A stretch of DNA of 64,000 bases from Streptomyces puniciscabiei (GTDB lineage: Bacteria > Actinomycetota > Actinomycetes > Streptomycetales > Streptomycetaceae), in assembly GCF_006715785.1 (NCBI RefSeq), contig NZ_VFNX01000002.1:186001-250000 (forward strand), given 5' to 3'. Every line of letters begins with the position of its first letter. Within the stretch, counting starts at the first letter, position 1. Positions 27,292 to 35,291 of the stretch are shown here, in pieces. A model generated the notes under the pieces. That model saw only the letters and a program-made list of their open reading frames with translations, was not told the DNA's origin and ran no database searches. Position numbers and translations under genes: made by a program.

Positions 27292-28080
27292 TCAGCGGGT
27301 GAGCCAGCGTTCGAACCAGCGACGCTGTGGCGGCAGAGCCGGGTGGTGGAACGCGTCGTTGGACGTCGCCTTCGCCCGCAACGTCTGAAGTTCTTCGTTC
27401 TCGCTGCGACGGCCGTGGGCATAGGCGAAGCGCAGCAGGTGTCCACACTGGGCGAGGGCGGTGCCGAACGCCTGGCGGCGGGCGACGAGTTCATCATCGG
27501 TCGGTTCGCGCTCGGCCTGGCGGCATGCCTCGTCGATGCTTGTCGCCACGTCCAGCGCCACGTCGATCGCCGTCTCCACCTCCGTGTAGATCGCGTTGAT
27601 CGTCTTGGTCTCGGCGGTGAGGGGATGCCGCTCCAGCAGGTACAGCCTGAGATCGTGGACGAACACCCTGAGCTGGGCGGAGGTTTCGATACGAGCGAGA
27701 AAGCGGTCCGACCAGGTACAGGCATCCAGGTGCACACGCTGCACCAGCCGCTCCCTGACCAGGGCGATGCCCAGGGTCATGAACTTGATATACGGCTGAG
27801 CCGTCTCGTCCTGTTTGCGCCTAGGCAGCGCGGTGGCCCCCGTCGCGGCGCCCGCGATCACCGGAGGAATCGACGCCGCGTGCGGCAGCAGCACCACCGC
27901 GCAGGCCGCCACCCCGCCCATCAGCGCCAGCACGAGCAGCATCAAAGAAAACGACGCCCAGCTGCCCAGCAGCCGTCCCTTGCCGGAGAACTCGCGTGCC
28001 AGACCCACCCAGGCGATGGCCGCGCTCACGGCAGCCGGTAACACGTAGACTGCCAGCCAGGTGTGGTGAAGCCAACTCAT
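27292..28080 (-). CDS. Membrane protein with cytoplasmic helical domain, unknown function
   Basis: A 262-residue protein. Two N-terminal transmembrane segments (about residues 8-27 and 40-66) are followed by a long soluble, helix-rich, Arg/Glu-rich domain (YTEVETAIDVALDVATSIDE, then ACRQAEREPTDDELVARRQA) ending PPQRRWFERWLTR. I recognise no catalytic motif. Codon use is normal and the frame is intact, so it is probably a genuine gene. It converges with the XRE gene and stands alone. Confidence 0.68.
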   Translation of the reverse strand: MSWLHHTWLAVYVLPAAVSAAIAWVGLAREFSGKGRLLGSWASFSLMLLVLALMGGVAACAVVLLPHAASIPPVIAGAATGATALPRRKQDETAQPYIKFMTLGIALVRERLVQRVHLDACTWSDRFLARIETSAQLRVFVHDLRLYLLERHPLTAETKTINAIYTEVETAIDVALDVATSIDEACRQAEREPTDDELVARRQAFGTALAQCGHLLRFAYAHGRRSENEELQTLRAKATSNDAFHHPALPPQRRWFERWLTR

Positions 28081-28176
28081 CGGCAGCCGCCCTCAAGACG
28101 TTCCACGGACAGGCCGGACCGCCTCAGGCGTGCGAATGCCAAGATGCCTCCCTCTTGGCACGTGTCGCACCAGCGC

Positions 28177-28740
28177 TCAGCCTCTCGCCGCCCACCAGTC
28201 CTCGACAGCTGCCGCGAGTGAAGTTGATGATGTCAGCCAACGTGATACCACGCCGTCACTTTCAGCGACAATTGGCCAGCGTGTCCGGCTGACCCCGGTG
28301 AGCCGCTTCTCCTGTTCAAATACCTGCTGACAGGCCACAGCCCGCCCGGCGCCGGTTCCTCGGCGATGACGGGGGCCATGGGAATCGCTCCTCGGAGTCC
28401 GCCGGCCACGACCGACAGATGCTGCCGCAGCTCGGGCCATGCGTGCTCCTCGATCCGCTGAACTCCGCCGGCGGCCTCGACGCGCCAGTGGTTCTCGATG
28501 CTGCCCGCGAGGGTGCTGCTTCGCTCGTGAAGGGTCAAGTCGGGCGGAGGAAGAACCGAGTTGCGCAGCCAGGCGATGAACGGGCGACTTCGGCGACTTG
28601 CCGCGCAGAGCGATGCTTCCGCCCTGTTGCAGCTCGAAGGCGATGACCGGGAACTTCGGCGTAAGCAGCGGCTGATCAGGGCCGTAAGGTTTCCCCGCCC
28701 CAAGCGGCTGGAGAACTTCCGGTTCGAGAAGGACCCTCAC
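28177..28740 (-). pseudogene. Decayed gene of unidentified family
   Basis: One frame begins with ordered text (VLLEPEVLQPLGAGKPYGPD, QPLLTPKFPVIAFELQQGGS, IALRGKSPKSPV). It then becomes Arg-rich nonsense, while the next frame continues sensibly: FIAWLRNSVLPPPDLTLHER, then IENHWRVEAAGGVQRIEEHA and WPELRQHLSVVAGGLRGAIP. So a single frameshift near 28560 splits what was a coherent gene. I cannot name the family. Confidence 0.45.
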
Positions 28741-28778
28741 GTCTCACCGGAGAACATCGGCGAGCCGAAGAACCCCGC

Positions 28779-28980
28779 CTGGTCCAGGAGGGCCGTCCTC
28801 CCGTCCTGATCGGCGACAGCGGCACGGCCAAGCGTCTGTACCTCGACCTGGGCGAGAGGGTTCCAAACTGCTGTTCCGAATCTTCAACCAGCCCTGGCTC
28901 TGCGCGGCCGTCGCCGACCGGATCACCTTCCGCTGCACGCTGATCCAGACCGGCACCGACTCCTACCGTTCCAGGCCACC
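28779..28980 (+). pseudogene. istB (IS21 helper ATPase) remnant with Walker A and C-terminal part
   Basis: LVQEGRPPVLIGDSGTAKRL is the Walker A region of IstB (GDSGTGKSHL-type, here with the Lys-Ser pair altered). After a deletion and frame change it resumes at LCAAVADRITFRCTLIQTGT. Its end matches the fragment at 2648-2732 on the other strand. Confidence 0.7.
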
Positions 28981-29038
28981 GCGAACGGACGCGGCACCAA
29001 GAACGCCCCGTGTGTTTGTCGTCGAACGTCCGCTCCGG

Positions 29039-29839
29039 TCAGTTCAGCAAGGCAGTCGTGAACGTCTTGCGGTGGTCCACCAGCCAGGTCTGCATGCGGT
29101 CCCAGCGTTCCCATCCACCGCGCTCGGCCAGCGCCTGGAGATAGGCGGGGTCACCGTCGGCCACGCGGCGGGTGACGAAGGCCCGGCAGACCTCCGTGGC
29201 CTGCTCGATGACGCCGGGCAACTCGGCGCGGTCCCCCGCCGAGAGGCCGTAGCCGTCGGCAAGGGTCCGCAGCCGTGCGGGCGCATCCAGCCCAGAGGGG
29301 TAGAGAGCGGCCGCGGATGCGGGATCAAGCATGGGCACCCAATAGCGGGCGGTCATGGCGATGTCCCAGAGGGCACGGCCTGGGGCCGCCAAGTCGAAAT
29401 CGATCAGCGCCGCGGCACGGCCGTCACGGAAGACGACGTTCTCCGGGCACACGTCGTTGTGGCACAGCATCGTTCCCCCCTCCGGGTCGGCCAGGTCCCG
29501 GGGCCACTCGGCACGGGTGTCGACCGCCACGGCCGCGCTGGTCTCATGCAGACGCCGCAGCAGGCTCCCCACCGATGCGAGGGCAGAACTCGTCATCGCC
29601 CAGTCCGGGAACGCCGGCAGAGCCACGTCGCCAGGGATGAAGGTCAGTTGCTCACGGGCATCCGCGGTGAGACCGACAGGGGCCGGCGCCGCGTCGAAGC
29701 CGTGCTCCTTCAGCGCAAGGAGATAGGCATGCAGGGCGCGCGCGTTGCGCGGCGCCGGCCGCTCGACCAGCGCACCCCGGCGAAAGACCGCCCCCGCGTT
29801 CGCCATCCCGCCGACCAGCGCCTCACCCTCAGCCGTCAT
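29039..29839 (-). CDS. Aminoglycoside phosphotransferase (APH) family kinase
   Basis: A 266-residue kinase-fold phosphotransferase. The catalytic loop is HNDVCPENV at residues 127-135, a variant of the HGD.HPGN motif, and the metal-binding DFDL is at 147-150. The C-terminal helices (LDAPARLRTLADGYGLSAGD onward) are complete. Substitution of Gly by Asn after His is common in choline/homoserine kinase-like APH members, so it is less clearly an antibiotic kinase than the gene at 758. ATG 29839 is the first start inside the family-conserved region. It is monocistronic. Confidence 0.86.
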   Translation of the reverse strand: MTAEGEALVGGMANAGAVFRRGALVERPAPRNARALHAYLLALKEHGFDAAPAPVGLTADAREQLTFIPGDVALPAFPDWAMTSSALASVGSLLRRLHETSAAVAVDTRAEWPRDLADPEGGTMLCHNDVCPENVVFRDGRAAALIDFDLAAPGRALWDIAMTARYWVPMLDPASAAALYPSGLDAPARLRTLADGYGLSAGDRAELPGVIEQATEVCRAFVTRRVADGDPAYLQALAERGGWERWDRMQTWLVDHRKTFTTALLN

Positions 29840-30117
29840 GACGATCACGCTATCGCCAATCGACCCAGCGCGGGCCGGTCCGCGAACTCGGCGCGAAGAA
29901 ACGCCCCAAGGCTCACACGCAAGACCGGGGCCAAGCGGAGAAACGTCGTCTCCGCTCTGGTTACCCAAGTGGCTCCCTCAGACCCGGGTACGAATCGCCC
30001 TCGTACCTGTGGGGCTACCTGCAGCTGTTCCTCACCGCCAGCGTACGGTCTGTCCCCGAACTCCCGTACGTCCGGCGGGAGTTCAGCACAGCAGCTCCCG
30101 GGAGGGGCGCCGAGATG
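29840..30117. other. Intergenic region between two leftward genes
   Basis: It holds the promoter of the kinase gene and the 3' end of the TetR transcript. No conserved frame is seen. Confidence 0.3.
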
Positions 30118-30687
30118 TCACGGTGTAGGCGCTTGCAGGAGGGCGGCGAACTGCTCCAGGGCGAGATCGGTGCGCTCGCGTTCGCCGGTGGTGGTGAGGT
30201 CGAACAGCAGGCCGCGGATGACGGCCATGACGAGGGTGGGGGTGGCGGTGTCGTCGTTCCCGGCGGTGATGTCGGCGAAGACGGCGCGCAGTGGGCCGAA
30301 CCAGTCGGTGACGGCCCCTGCCTGGTCCGGGTAGCGCTCGGGGTGGGCCAGCAGGTCGGCGTGGACCTCGAAGAACAGCCGAACGAACGGGGCGCGTTCG
30401 GGCGCACTCAGCCACACCCAGATCCCGCGCAGCCGCTCCTGGACGGTGGTGCCGCTCCGCGGCAGGTCGTGGGCGAGGCGTTCAGCGCCGCGCCGGCGTG
30501 CCTCGGCGAGAACCGCGGCCACCAGCTCCTGCTTGCTGCCGAAGTCGTAGAGCAGCATCCGCGGGCTGGTACCCAGTGCCACCGCCAGCGGGCGAAGACT
30601 CAATCCAGCCAGCCCCTTCGCGAGGACGTAGTCAGTGGCCTGCGCCAGAACGCGCTCCCGCCGGCCGGAATCGGAAGGCCGTCCCAC
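30118..30687 (-). CDS. TetR family transcriptional regulator
   Basis: A 189-residue repressor. The helix-turn-helix is in LSLRPLAVALGTSPRMLLYD (residues about 29-48), followed by FGSKQELVAAVLAEARRRG. The C-terminal effector domain has a TetR_C-like pattern (FVRLFFEVHADLLAHPERYP). I start it at GTG 30687 (VGRPSDSGRRERVL), where the family begins; the frame stays open upstream only because of base bias. It is divergent from the patatin gene with a 73-base shared promoter, so that gene is the likely target. Confidence 0.88.
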   Translation of the reverse strand: MGRPSDSGRRERVLAQATDYVLAKGLAGLSLRPLAVALGTSPRMLLYDFGSKQELVAAVLAEARRRGAERLAHDLPRSGTTVQERLRGIWVWLSAPERAPFVRLFFEVHADLLAHPERYPDQAGAVTDWFGPLRAVFADITAGNDDTATPTLVMAVIRGLLFDLTTTGERERTDLALEQFAALLQAPTP

Positions 30688-30724
30688 AGTGCACCGTCCT
30701 CTCGTACGGCAGAGCCGTGCAAGT

Positions 30725-30745
30725 ATATGACACGGGTGTTTCAAC
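30725..30745. promoter_or_regulatory. Candidate TetR operator in the TetR/patatin promoter
   Basis: In the 73-base divergent promoter the sequence TGACACGGGTGTTT forms an imperfect inverted repeat (TGACAC and GTGTTT around GG). It lies among AT-rich bases unusual here. Position and symmetry suit a TetR site, but the match is weak. Confidence 0.35.
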
Positions 30746-30760
30746 AACGGACGGAGAGCC

Positions 30761-31612
30761 ATGGAGGCCGACGGCATGCACGACCTCGACCGGGCACTGG
30801 TCCTGGGGCCCGGCGGGCATCTGGGCACCGCGTGGATGGCCGGACTGACGGCGGGCCTGCGCCGCTTCGGGATTGACCTGGGCGAGGCCGACCTCATCGT
30901 GGGCACCTCAGCCGGGGCGATCGTCGGCGCGGTCATCGCCACAGGGCAGGACCCCGCCCGCCTCGCCACCGTTCCCGCACGGCGCTCCGCCAACGCCTCG
31001 TCCGCGCCGCGCCGCCCCGGCCCGGCAGTCACGGGCGCGGTGTTCGCCGTCCTCGGCGACCCTGGCCTGGACCCTGCCGAAGCCCGTCGCCGGGTGGGCC
31101 GCATCGCCCTGAAAACGTTCGACCCGGAGACGGAGAACCAGCTGATCGCCCAGCGCGCCGCACTGATCGCCGCCGACAGCTGGCCGCGACGCCCCCTGCT
31201 GATACCGGCCGTTGACGCCGAAAGCGGCGAGCCGATCGTGTGGGACGCCGCCACGGGTGTCCCACTGGTTCTCGCGGTCGCCGCATCCAGCGCCTTCCCC
31301 GGGATCGAGCCCCCTGTCACCGTTGACGGCCGGCGCTACCTGGACGGCGCCTTGCGAGCCGGCACCAACACCGACCTGGCGGCCGGCAGCCGCATCGTGG
31401 TGGTCATCGATCCGCTCGCCCACCGCCACCCACACCCCACGACCGAGGGCGCCTGCCTCGTGGTCCCCGATCCGGCCGCGGTGCGCCGGTTGGACGCCGA
31501 GCAGGGCGACCCTGACGCCTGGACAGCGGCCTACCAGGCCGGTGAGGCCCAGGCCGGCACGGCAGCTGAGGAACTGCGCGCACACTGGCGGCCTGCCGCG
31601 GACCGCGGCTGA
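30761..31612 (+). CDS. Patatin-like phospholipase
   Basis: Serine acyl hydrolase of 283 residues. The oxyanion-hole loop is LGPGGHLGTAWMAG (about residues 15-28). The nucleophile elbow is GTSAG at 48-52 with Ser50, and the catalytic Asp is Asp195 in YLDGALRAGTN. All parts of the Ser-Asp dyad are in place. It probably cleaves acyl chains from lipids at the membrane. ATG 30761 follows ACGGAG; ATG 30776 is an alternative start. It is divergent from a TetR repressor that probably controls it. Confidence 0.88.
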   Translation: MEADGMHDLDRALVLGPGGHLGTAWMAGLTAGLRRFGIDLGEADLIVGTSAGAIVGAVIATGQDPARLATVPARRSANASSAPRRPGPAVTGAVFAVLGDPGLDPAEARRRVGRIALKTFDPETENQLIAQRAALIAADSWPRRPLLIPAVDAESGEPIVWDAATGVPLVLAVAASSAFPGIEPPVTVDGRRYLDGALRAGTNTDLAAGSRIVVVIDPLAHRHPHPTTEGACLVVPDPAAVRRLDAEQGDPDAWTAAYQAGEAQAGTAAEELRAHWRPAADRG

Positions 31613-31851
31613 GGGCTACGAGTCGCCCGGCGCCCCATTCTTTGCGTCTTGGACGATGTGGGGGGATCGACTGAGCCTGTCTGCGGGGCGTGCCGAGCGG
31701 GGTGGTGGGATCCAAGGTTCTGTCGCTCGTGATGGCCGAGGTCAGGGCCGTGTCCAGGATGTGTGCTCGCAAGCGCTCGAAGGACGCGCCGAGGCCGGAG
31801 GTCCGCGCCACGGCTGACCGGCGCACCCGCCTCCGGAGCGTCGCCTTCGGC
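31613..31851. other. Intergenic region upstream of the SigJ-type promoter
   Basis: No gene is seen between the patatin stop and the promoter at 31852. Confidence 0.3.
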
Positions 31852-31878
31852 TGTCACAGGCTTGGCTGCTGCCCTGTC
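31852..31878 (+). promoter_or_regulatory. ECF41-type promoter TGTCACA-N16-TGTC
   Basis: TGTCACA at 31852-31858 is followed by exactly 16 bases and TGTC. ECF41 sigma factors are known to use TGTCACA and CGTC-like elements at this spacing. The same pattern with the same spacing lies at 33766 before the cupin gene, on the other side of the sigma gene. The site is 85 bases before the reductase ATG. Confidence 0.65.
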
Positions 31879-31963
31879 TTGTTGATGTGCGCGTGGACGC
31901 ACCGGGTCCGGCGAGGTGTCGCCGGTATCCGTCGGGAAGCCGAATCAACGAACGGAGACAGTG

Positions 31964-32704
31964 ATGAAGATCGTGGTCGTCGGCGGTACGGGGCTCATCG
32001 GCTCGCAGGTGGTCGCGCTGCTGCGCGACAGTGGTCACGAGGCCGTAGCGGCCGCTCCCTCCACGGGCGTCGACACCCTCACCGGTGAGGGTCTGGCGCA
32101 GGCTCTCATGGGCGCGGACGTGGTCGTGGACGTGCCGAACTCCCCCTCCTTCGATCCGGAGCCTGCGCTGGACTTCTTCAGCCGCTCGGAGCGGAACCTG
32201 ACCGAGGCGGCAAAGCAGGCGGGTGTCCGTCACCACGTCGTGCTCTCCATCGTCGGCGTCGACCAGGTGCCCGACTACGGCTACTACCGGGCCAAGGTCG
32301 CCCAGGAGGAGGCCGTGCGGAACAGCGGCGTTCCCTACAGCATCGTGCGCGCCACCCAGTTCTTCGAGTTCATCGCCCCGGTGATGGACATGACCACCGA
32401 GGGCACGGAGGTGCACCTGCCGTCCCTGCGGCTGCGCCCGATGGCCTCCGCCGACGTCGCCGCAGCCGTCGCCGACGCGGCGCTGGGCGAGCCGTCGTAC
32501 GGCGTCCGCGACATCGCGGGCCCCGAGGTCGAGCGGCTCGACCGGCTCGGTGAGATCACCCTGGCGGCGAAGCCGGACGGCCGCTCCATCGTCACCGACG
32601 AGGCCGCGAGCCCGTTCGCGGGCATGCCCGACGGGGTTCTCATCGGCGACGACACGGCCCACCTCGCGTCCACCCGCTACGAGGAGTGGCTGAAGCAGAG
32701 CTGA
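31964..32704 (+). CDS. NmrA-like NAD(P)-binding reductase (atypical SDR)
   Basis: A 246-residue Rossmann protein with the dinucleotide motif VVGGTGLIGSQV at residues 4-15. The middle (HHVVLSIVGVDQVPDYGYYR, then AKVAQEEAVRNSGVPYSIVR) and the tail match NmrA/SDR_a5-like proteins, which reduce small carbonyls or sense NAD(P). Genes of this type are frequent neighbours of ECF41 sigma factors, and here an ECF41-type promoter precedes it. It converges with the sigma factor gene, leaving 24 bases between stops. Confidence 0.88.
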   Translation: MKIVVVGGTGLIGSQVVALLRDSGHEAVAAAPSTGVDTLTGEGLAQALMGADVVVDVPNSPSFDPEPALDFFSRSERNLTEAAKQAGVRHHVVLSIVGVDQVPDYGYYRAKVAQEEAVRNSGVPYSIVRATQFFEFIAPVMDMTTEGTEVHLPSLRLRPMASADVAAAVADAALGEPSYGVRDIAGPEVERLDRLGEITLAAKPDGRSIVTDEAASPFAGMPDGVLIGDDTAHLASTRYEEWLKQS

Positions 32705-32728
32705 CCGGTCCCTCCGTCGTCAGAGCGA

Positions 32729-33643
32729 CTACGGGCGTCCCGTGGGTCTGCGAGCCGACCGCTCGTAGGCCCTCAGCTTGTCGGGCGCCAGGACCCAGTA
32801 CAGCCCGTCGATACCGTCCGGTCCCACGGTGACGCTCACCAGGGCGACCGTGACCCCGTTCTGGACGAGGAGCAGGCCGGGTCGGCCGTTCGCCTCGGCC
32901 ACGCCGTACTCGGCCCCGGGGAAGAACTTCTTCGCGAAGGCGCTTACCCTGGCCACGCGCTCGGCTCCCACGATCTCCACCCGTGCCACGCCGCGCATGC
33001 CGTTCCCGTCCGCGTAGGCGACGACGTCCGCCGACAGCACGCTCTCGAGCGCGGCGACGTCACCGTGCTGCGCGGCGGCGACGAAGGCCTCGACCAGCCG
33101 TCGGTGCTGGGCCGCCTCGACGGGTTCCCGGCGCTCGGCGGACAGCCGCTTGCGGGCCCTGCTGAGGATCTGCCGCGTATTGGCCTGGCTCAGCTGGAGC
33201 ATGCCCGCGATCTCGTCGTACGCGTAGCCGAACGCCTCCCGCAGCACGTAGGCCGCCCGTTCCACGGGGTTCAGCTTCTGCAGGACCAGCAGCACCGCCA
33301 GCTCCAGCGCCTCGCCGCGCTCCGCGCCGACCTGCGGATCCACACTGGTGTCCACCGGCTCCGGCAGCCACGGCCCCACGTACGCCTCACGGCGAACCCG
33401 CGCCGACTGAGCCACGTTGATCGCCAGACGCGTGGTGATCTTCGCCAGGAACGCCCCGGGATCCCGCACCGCGCTCCGGTCGGCGCCCTGCCAGCGCGGC
33501 CACACGTCCTGCACCACGTCCTCGGCCTCGGACACGCTGCCCAGGATGCGGTAGGCGATACCGAACAGCTGTGGACGCAGTCGCTCGAACGCGTTCGCCG
33601 CTTCGTCGAGGGAGTTGTCGGTGAGCTGCTGTTGCTCGTCCAT
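32729..33643 (-). CDS. sigJ: ECF41-type RNA polymerase sigma factor (SigJ-like)
   Basis: A 304-residue extracytoplasmic-function sigma factor. Region sigma2 contains FGIAYRILGSVSEAEDVVQD and region sigma4 contains YDEIAGMLQLSQANTRQILS. A C-terminal SnoaL-like extension of about 115 residues follows, which is the hallmark of ECF41. The known group motifs appear: WLPEP in the sigma2-sigma4 linker, DGNG in place of DGGG, and APDKL in place of NPDKL. In this group the extension both represses and supports activity, and no anti-sigma factor is needed. Targets are usually the adjacent genes. The start is ATG 33643. Confidence 0.9.
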   Translation of the reverse strand: MDEQQQLTDNSLDEAANAFERLRPQLFGIAYRILGSVSEAEDVVQDVWPRWQGADRSAVRDPGAFLAKITTRLAINVAQSARVRREAYVGPWLPEPVDTSVDPQVGAERGEALELAVLLVLQKLNPVERAAYVLREAFGYAYDEIAGMLQLSQANTRQILSRARKRLSAERREPVEAAQHRRLVEAFVAAAQHGDVAALESVLSADVVAYADGNGMRGVARVEIVGAERVARVSAFAKKFFPGAEYGVAEANGRPGLLLVQNGVTVALVSVTVGPDGIDGLYWVLAPDKLRAYERSARRPTGRP

Positions 33644-33765
33644 GGTGCCGATGCCTCCGCAGGTCGACCGTCGTGCCCCCAGGCGGGCGTACCTCCGGCG
33701 ACGAGGACGGCCCGTCCGCTGTGATCCTACGGCGGCCGCATCCTTCGCGTTCGCCGGCGTCGGGC

Positions 33766-33792
33766 TGTCACAAACGGCGAGGCCGTCTTGTC
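33766..33792 (+). promoter_or_regulatory. ECF41-type promoter TGTCACA-N16-TGTC
   Basis: TGTCACA at 33766-33772, then 16 bases, then TGTC at 33789-33792, 33 bases before the cupin ATG. It matches the element before the NmrA-like gene in both blocks, in spacing, and in the preceding GGC. Confidence 0.68.
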
Positions 33793-33825
33793 CTTCCTGT
33801 GGACAGTCCCTGTTTGGAGGAGAAC

Positions 33826-34236
33826 ATGAGCGCTGAGCACGCACACCTGCCCCCGGGCGTTGAGGTGATCGCGGCCCTGCCGGAAGCGGCGGCCCGGATC
33901 CCGGACGGTGCCGAGGCCAGGACCATCCGGGTCACCCTGCCCCCCGGTGACCCCGGTGCCCCGCCGCACCGGCACCCCGGGCCGGTCTTCGGCTACGTGA
34001 CCCAGGGCGAGATCCTCTTCGAGCTGGAGGGTCAGCCGCCCCGGGTACTCAAAGCCGGTGACGCCCTGTTCGAGCCCGGGGGCGACACGATCCACTACCA
34101 GGGCGCCAACAACCTTCCGGACGCGCAGTCACAGCTGGTGGTGATCATGTTCGCGCCGCCGGGTACCCCCGTTCTGACCGTGGTCGGCGCGGACGAGCTG
34201 GCCGAACGACGACACCTACGCGTTACCCGGCTCTGA
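33826..34236 (+). CDS. Cupin-domain protein
   Basis: A 136-residue single-domain cupin. Cupin motif 1 is in GAPPHRHPGPVFGYVTQGEI (two His and a downstream Glu), and motif 2 in LFEPGGDTIHYQGANN. The metal-binding His-x-His arrangement suggests a small dioxygenase, isomerase or binding protein. GGAGGAG precedes ATG 33826. The ECF41-type promoter just upstream places it in the sigma factor's regulon. A close paralogue lies at 34515. Confidence 0.87.
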   Translation: MSAEHAHLPPGVEVIAALPEAAARIPDGAEARTIRVTLPPGDPGAPPHRHPGPVFGYVTQGEILFELEGQPPRVLKAGDALFEPGGDTIHYQGANNLPDAQSQLVVIMFAPPGTPVLTVVGADELAERRHLRVTRL

Positions 34237-34514
34237 CTACCGCGTTCAGAAGCCGAAGCTCGATGCCGCTGACTCCCGGATTGTGGCGACCACGGACGGG
34301 AGGCAGGGTGGTGCCGAGACCGTTTGGGCGAGGCAGAAGGCACACGGCCTGTCGGGGATGCGGGCTGTGGCTTGTCCTCATCGCGAAGCGAGGTGTGTGA
34401 GCCGGGAACCGGCCAACACGGCCACCGCCGAACAGGTGGGTCGCTACACCGGTCCGGAAACACGGTGGCCGACGCGAGATCGTCCACGCCGGGCAGGATA
34501 CGGAGGTGTGGTAC
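34237..34514. other. Intergenic region between the two cupin genes
   Basis: About 280 bases with no gene and no second copy of the ECF41-type promoter, so the second cupin may use another promoter or read-through. Confidence 0.35.
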
Positions 34515-34952
34515 ATGTCCGCGAATAGACCAGAACAGGGGAGCGCCCACGAGGTCTCCTTGCCGCCCGAAGTCAAGTTGCTGCAGGAGGTCACTCCGCC
34601 CTTCTTTCCCGAAGGCGGTTCAGGAATGACCATCCTCGTCGAGTGGCCTCCCGGTCACCCCGGGCTCCCTCCGCATCGCCACTCGGGCCCGTCGTTCGGC
34701 TACGTGATGGAGGGGGCGCTCCGGTTCGAGCTCGAGGGGGAGCCGGAGCGTGTGGTGGAGGCCGGTGGGACGTTCTGGGAGCCAGGCGGTGACGTGATCC
34801 ACTACCAGGACGGCAACGCTCTGCCGGACGCGCCGACCAAGTTCGTGGTGACCATGGTGTGCGCGCCGGGTCAGCCGATGCTCAGGCTGGTCGACGAGGA
34901 GGAGCTGAAGGAACGAGCGCACCTGCGCGCCCCGCGGCCCTCCGAAGGCTGA
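34515..34952 (+). CDS. Cupin-domain protein, paralogue of the gene at 33826
   Basis: A 145-residue single-domain cupin with motif 1 in GLPPHRHSGPSFGYVMEGAL and motif 2 in FWEPGGDVIHYQDGNALPDA. It aligns over its whole length with the upstream cupin, including the C-terminal ELKERAHLR, so the pair arose by duplication. GGAGG lies 8 bases before ATG 34515. The reaction is unknown. Confidence 0.87.
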   Translation: MSANRPEQGSAHEVSLPPEVKLLQEVTPPFFPEGGSGMTILVEWPPGHPGLPPHRHSGPSFGYVMEGALRFELEGEPERVVEAGGTFWEPGGDVIHYQDGNALPDAPTKFVVTMVCAPGQPMLRLVDEEELKERAHLRAPRPSEG

Positions 34953-34987
34953 CCCGCATGATCCACCATGTAGAGTGGCATCATCGA

Positions 34988-35064
34988 CGCGGGGTGGAGC
35001 AGCTCGGTAGCTCGCTGGGCTCATAACCCAGAGGTCGCAGGTTCAAATCCTGTCCCCGCTACCA
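34988..35064 (+). tRNA. tRNA-fMet (CAT anticodon), CCA encoded
   Basis: A complete cloverleaf. The acceptor strands CGCGGGG and CCCCGCT have an unpaired first position (C1 opposite U72), and the D arm is GGAGCAGCTCGGTAGCTC. The anticodon stem CTGGG/CCCAG encloses CTCATAA, and the T arm is GCAGGTTCAAATCCTGT. An unpaired 1-72 position and three consecutive G-C pairs next to the anticodon loop identify the initiator rather than the elongator. A, then CCA, end the gene at 35064. Confidence 0.95.
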
Positions 35065-35066
35065 GA

Positions 35067-35096
35067 AGAAGGGGCCCGCAGGCGTGGGCCCCTTCT
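35067..35096 (+). terminator. Hairpin terminator after the tRNA
   Basis: AGAAGGGGCCC and its reverse complement GGGCCCCTTCT form an 11-bp stem with an 8-base loop, starting 2 bases after the tRNA's CCA. Confidence 0.85.
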
Positions 35097-35291
35097 GCGT
35101 CTTCACCGGCCGGCATCGACCCGCCGTCACCCGCGGCCAGGTTCACCACTCCGCGCGGGTATGAGGCCAACGTGCCGGCCGCTGTGCTCACCTGACCACC
35201 GCCTACCGGACTGCGACGGAAGGCCCCGGCGGACCTGGCCGGAGGACGCGGCGTGCCGGGCGGGTTGCGACCGCCTCCGGCCCGGCCCGGC

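Noticed and set aside
26899..28080. XRE protein plus membrane protein as a toxin-antitoxin pair
   Set aside because: The genes converge instead of forming an operon and the membrane protein is not like a known toxin.
30688..31320. Upstream extension of the TetR gene at 30118-30687
   Set aside because: The frame is open upstream but is antisense to the patatin gene; the family begins at GTG 30687.
34988..35064. tRNA gene as an integration site for a genomic island
   Set aside because: I found no integrase nearby and saw no second copy of the tRNA 3' end in the window.
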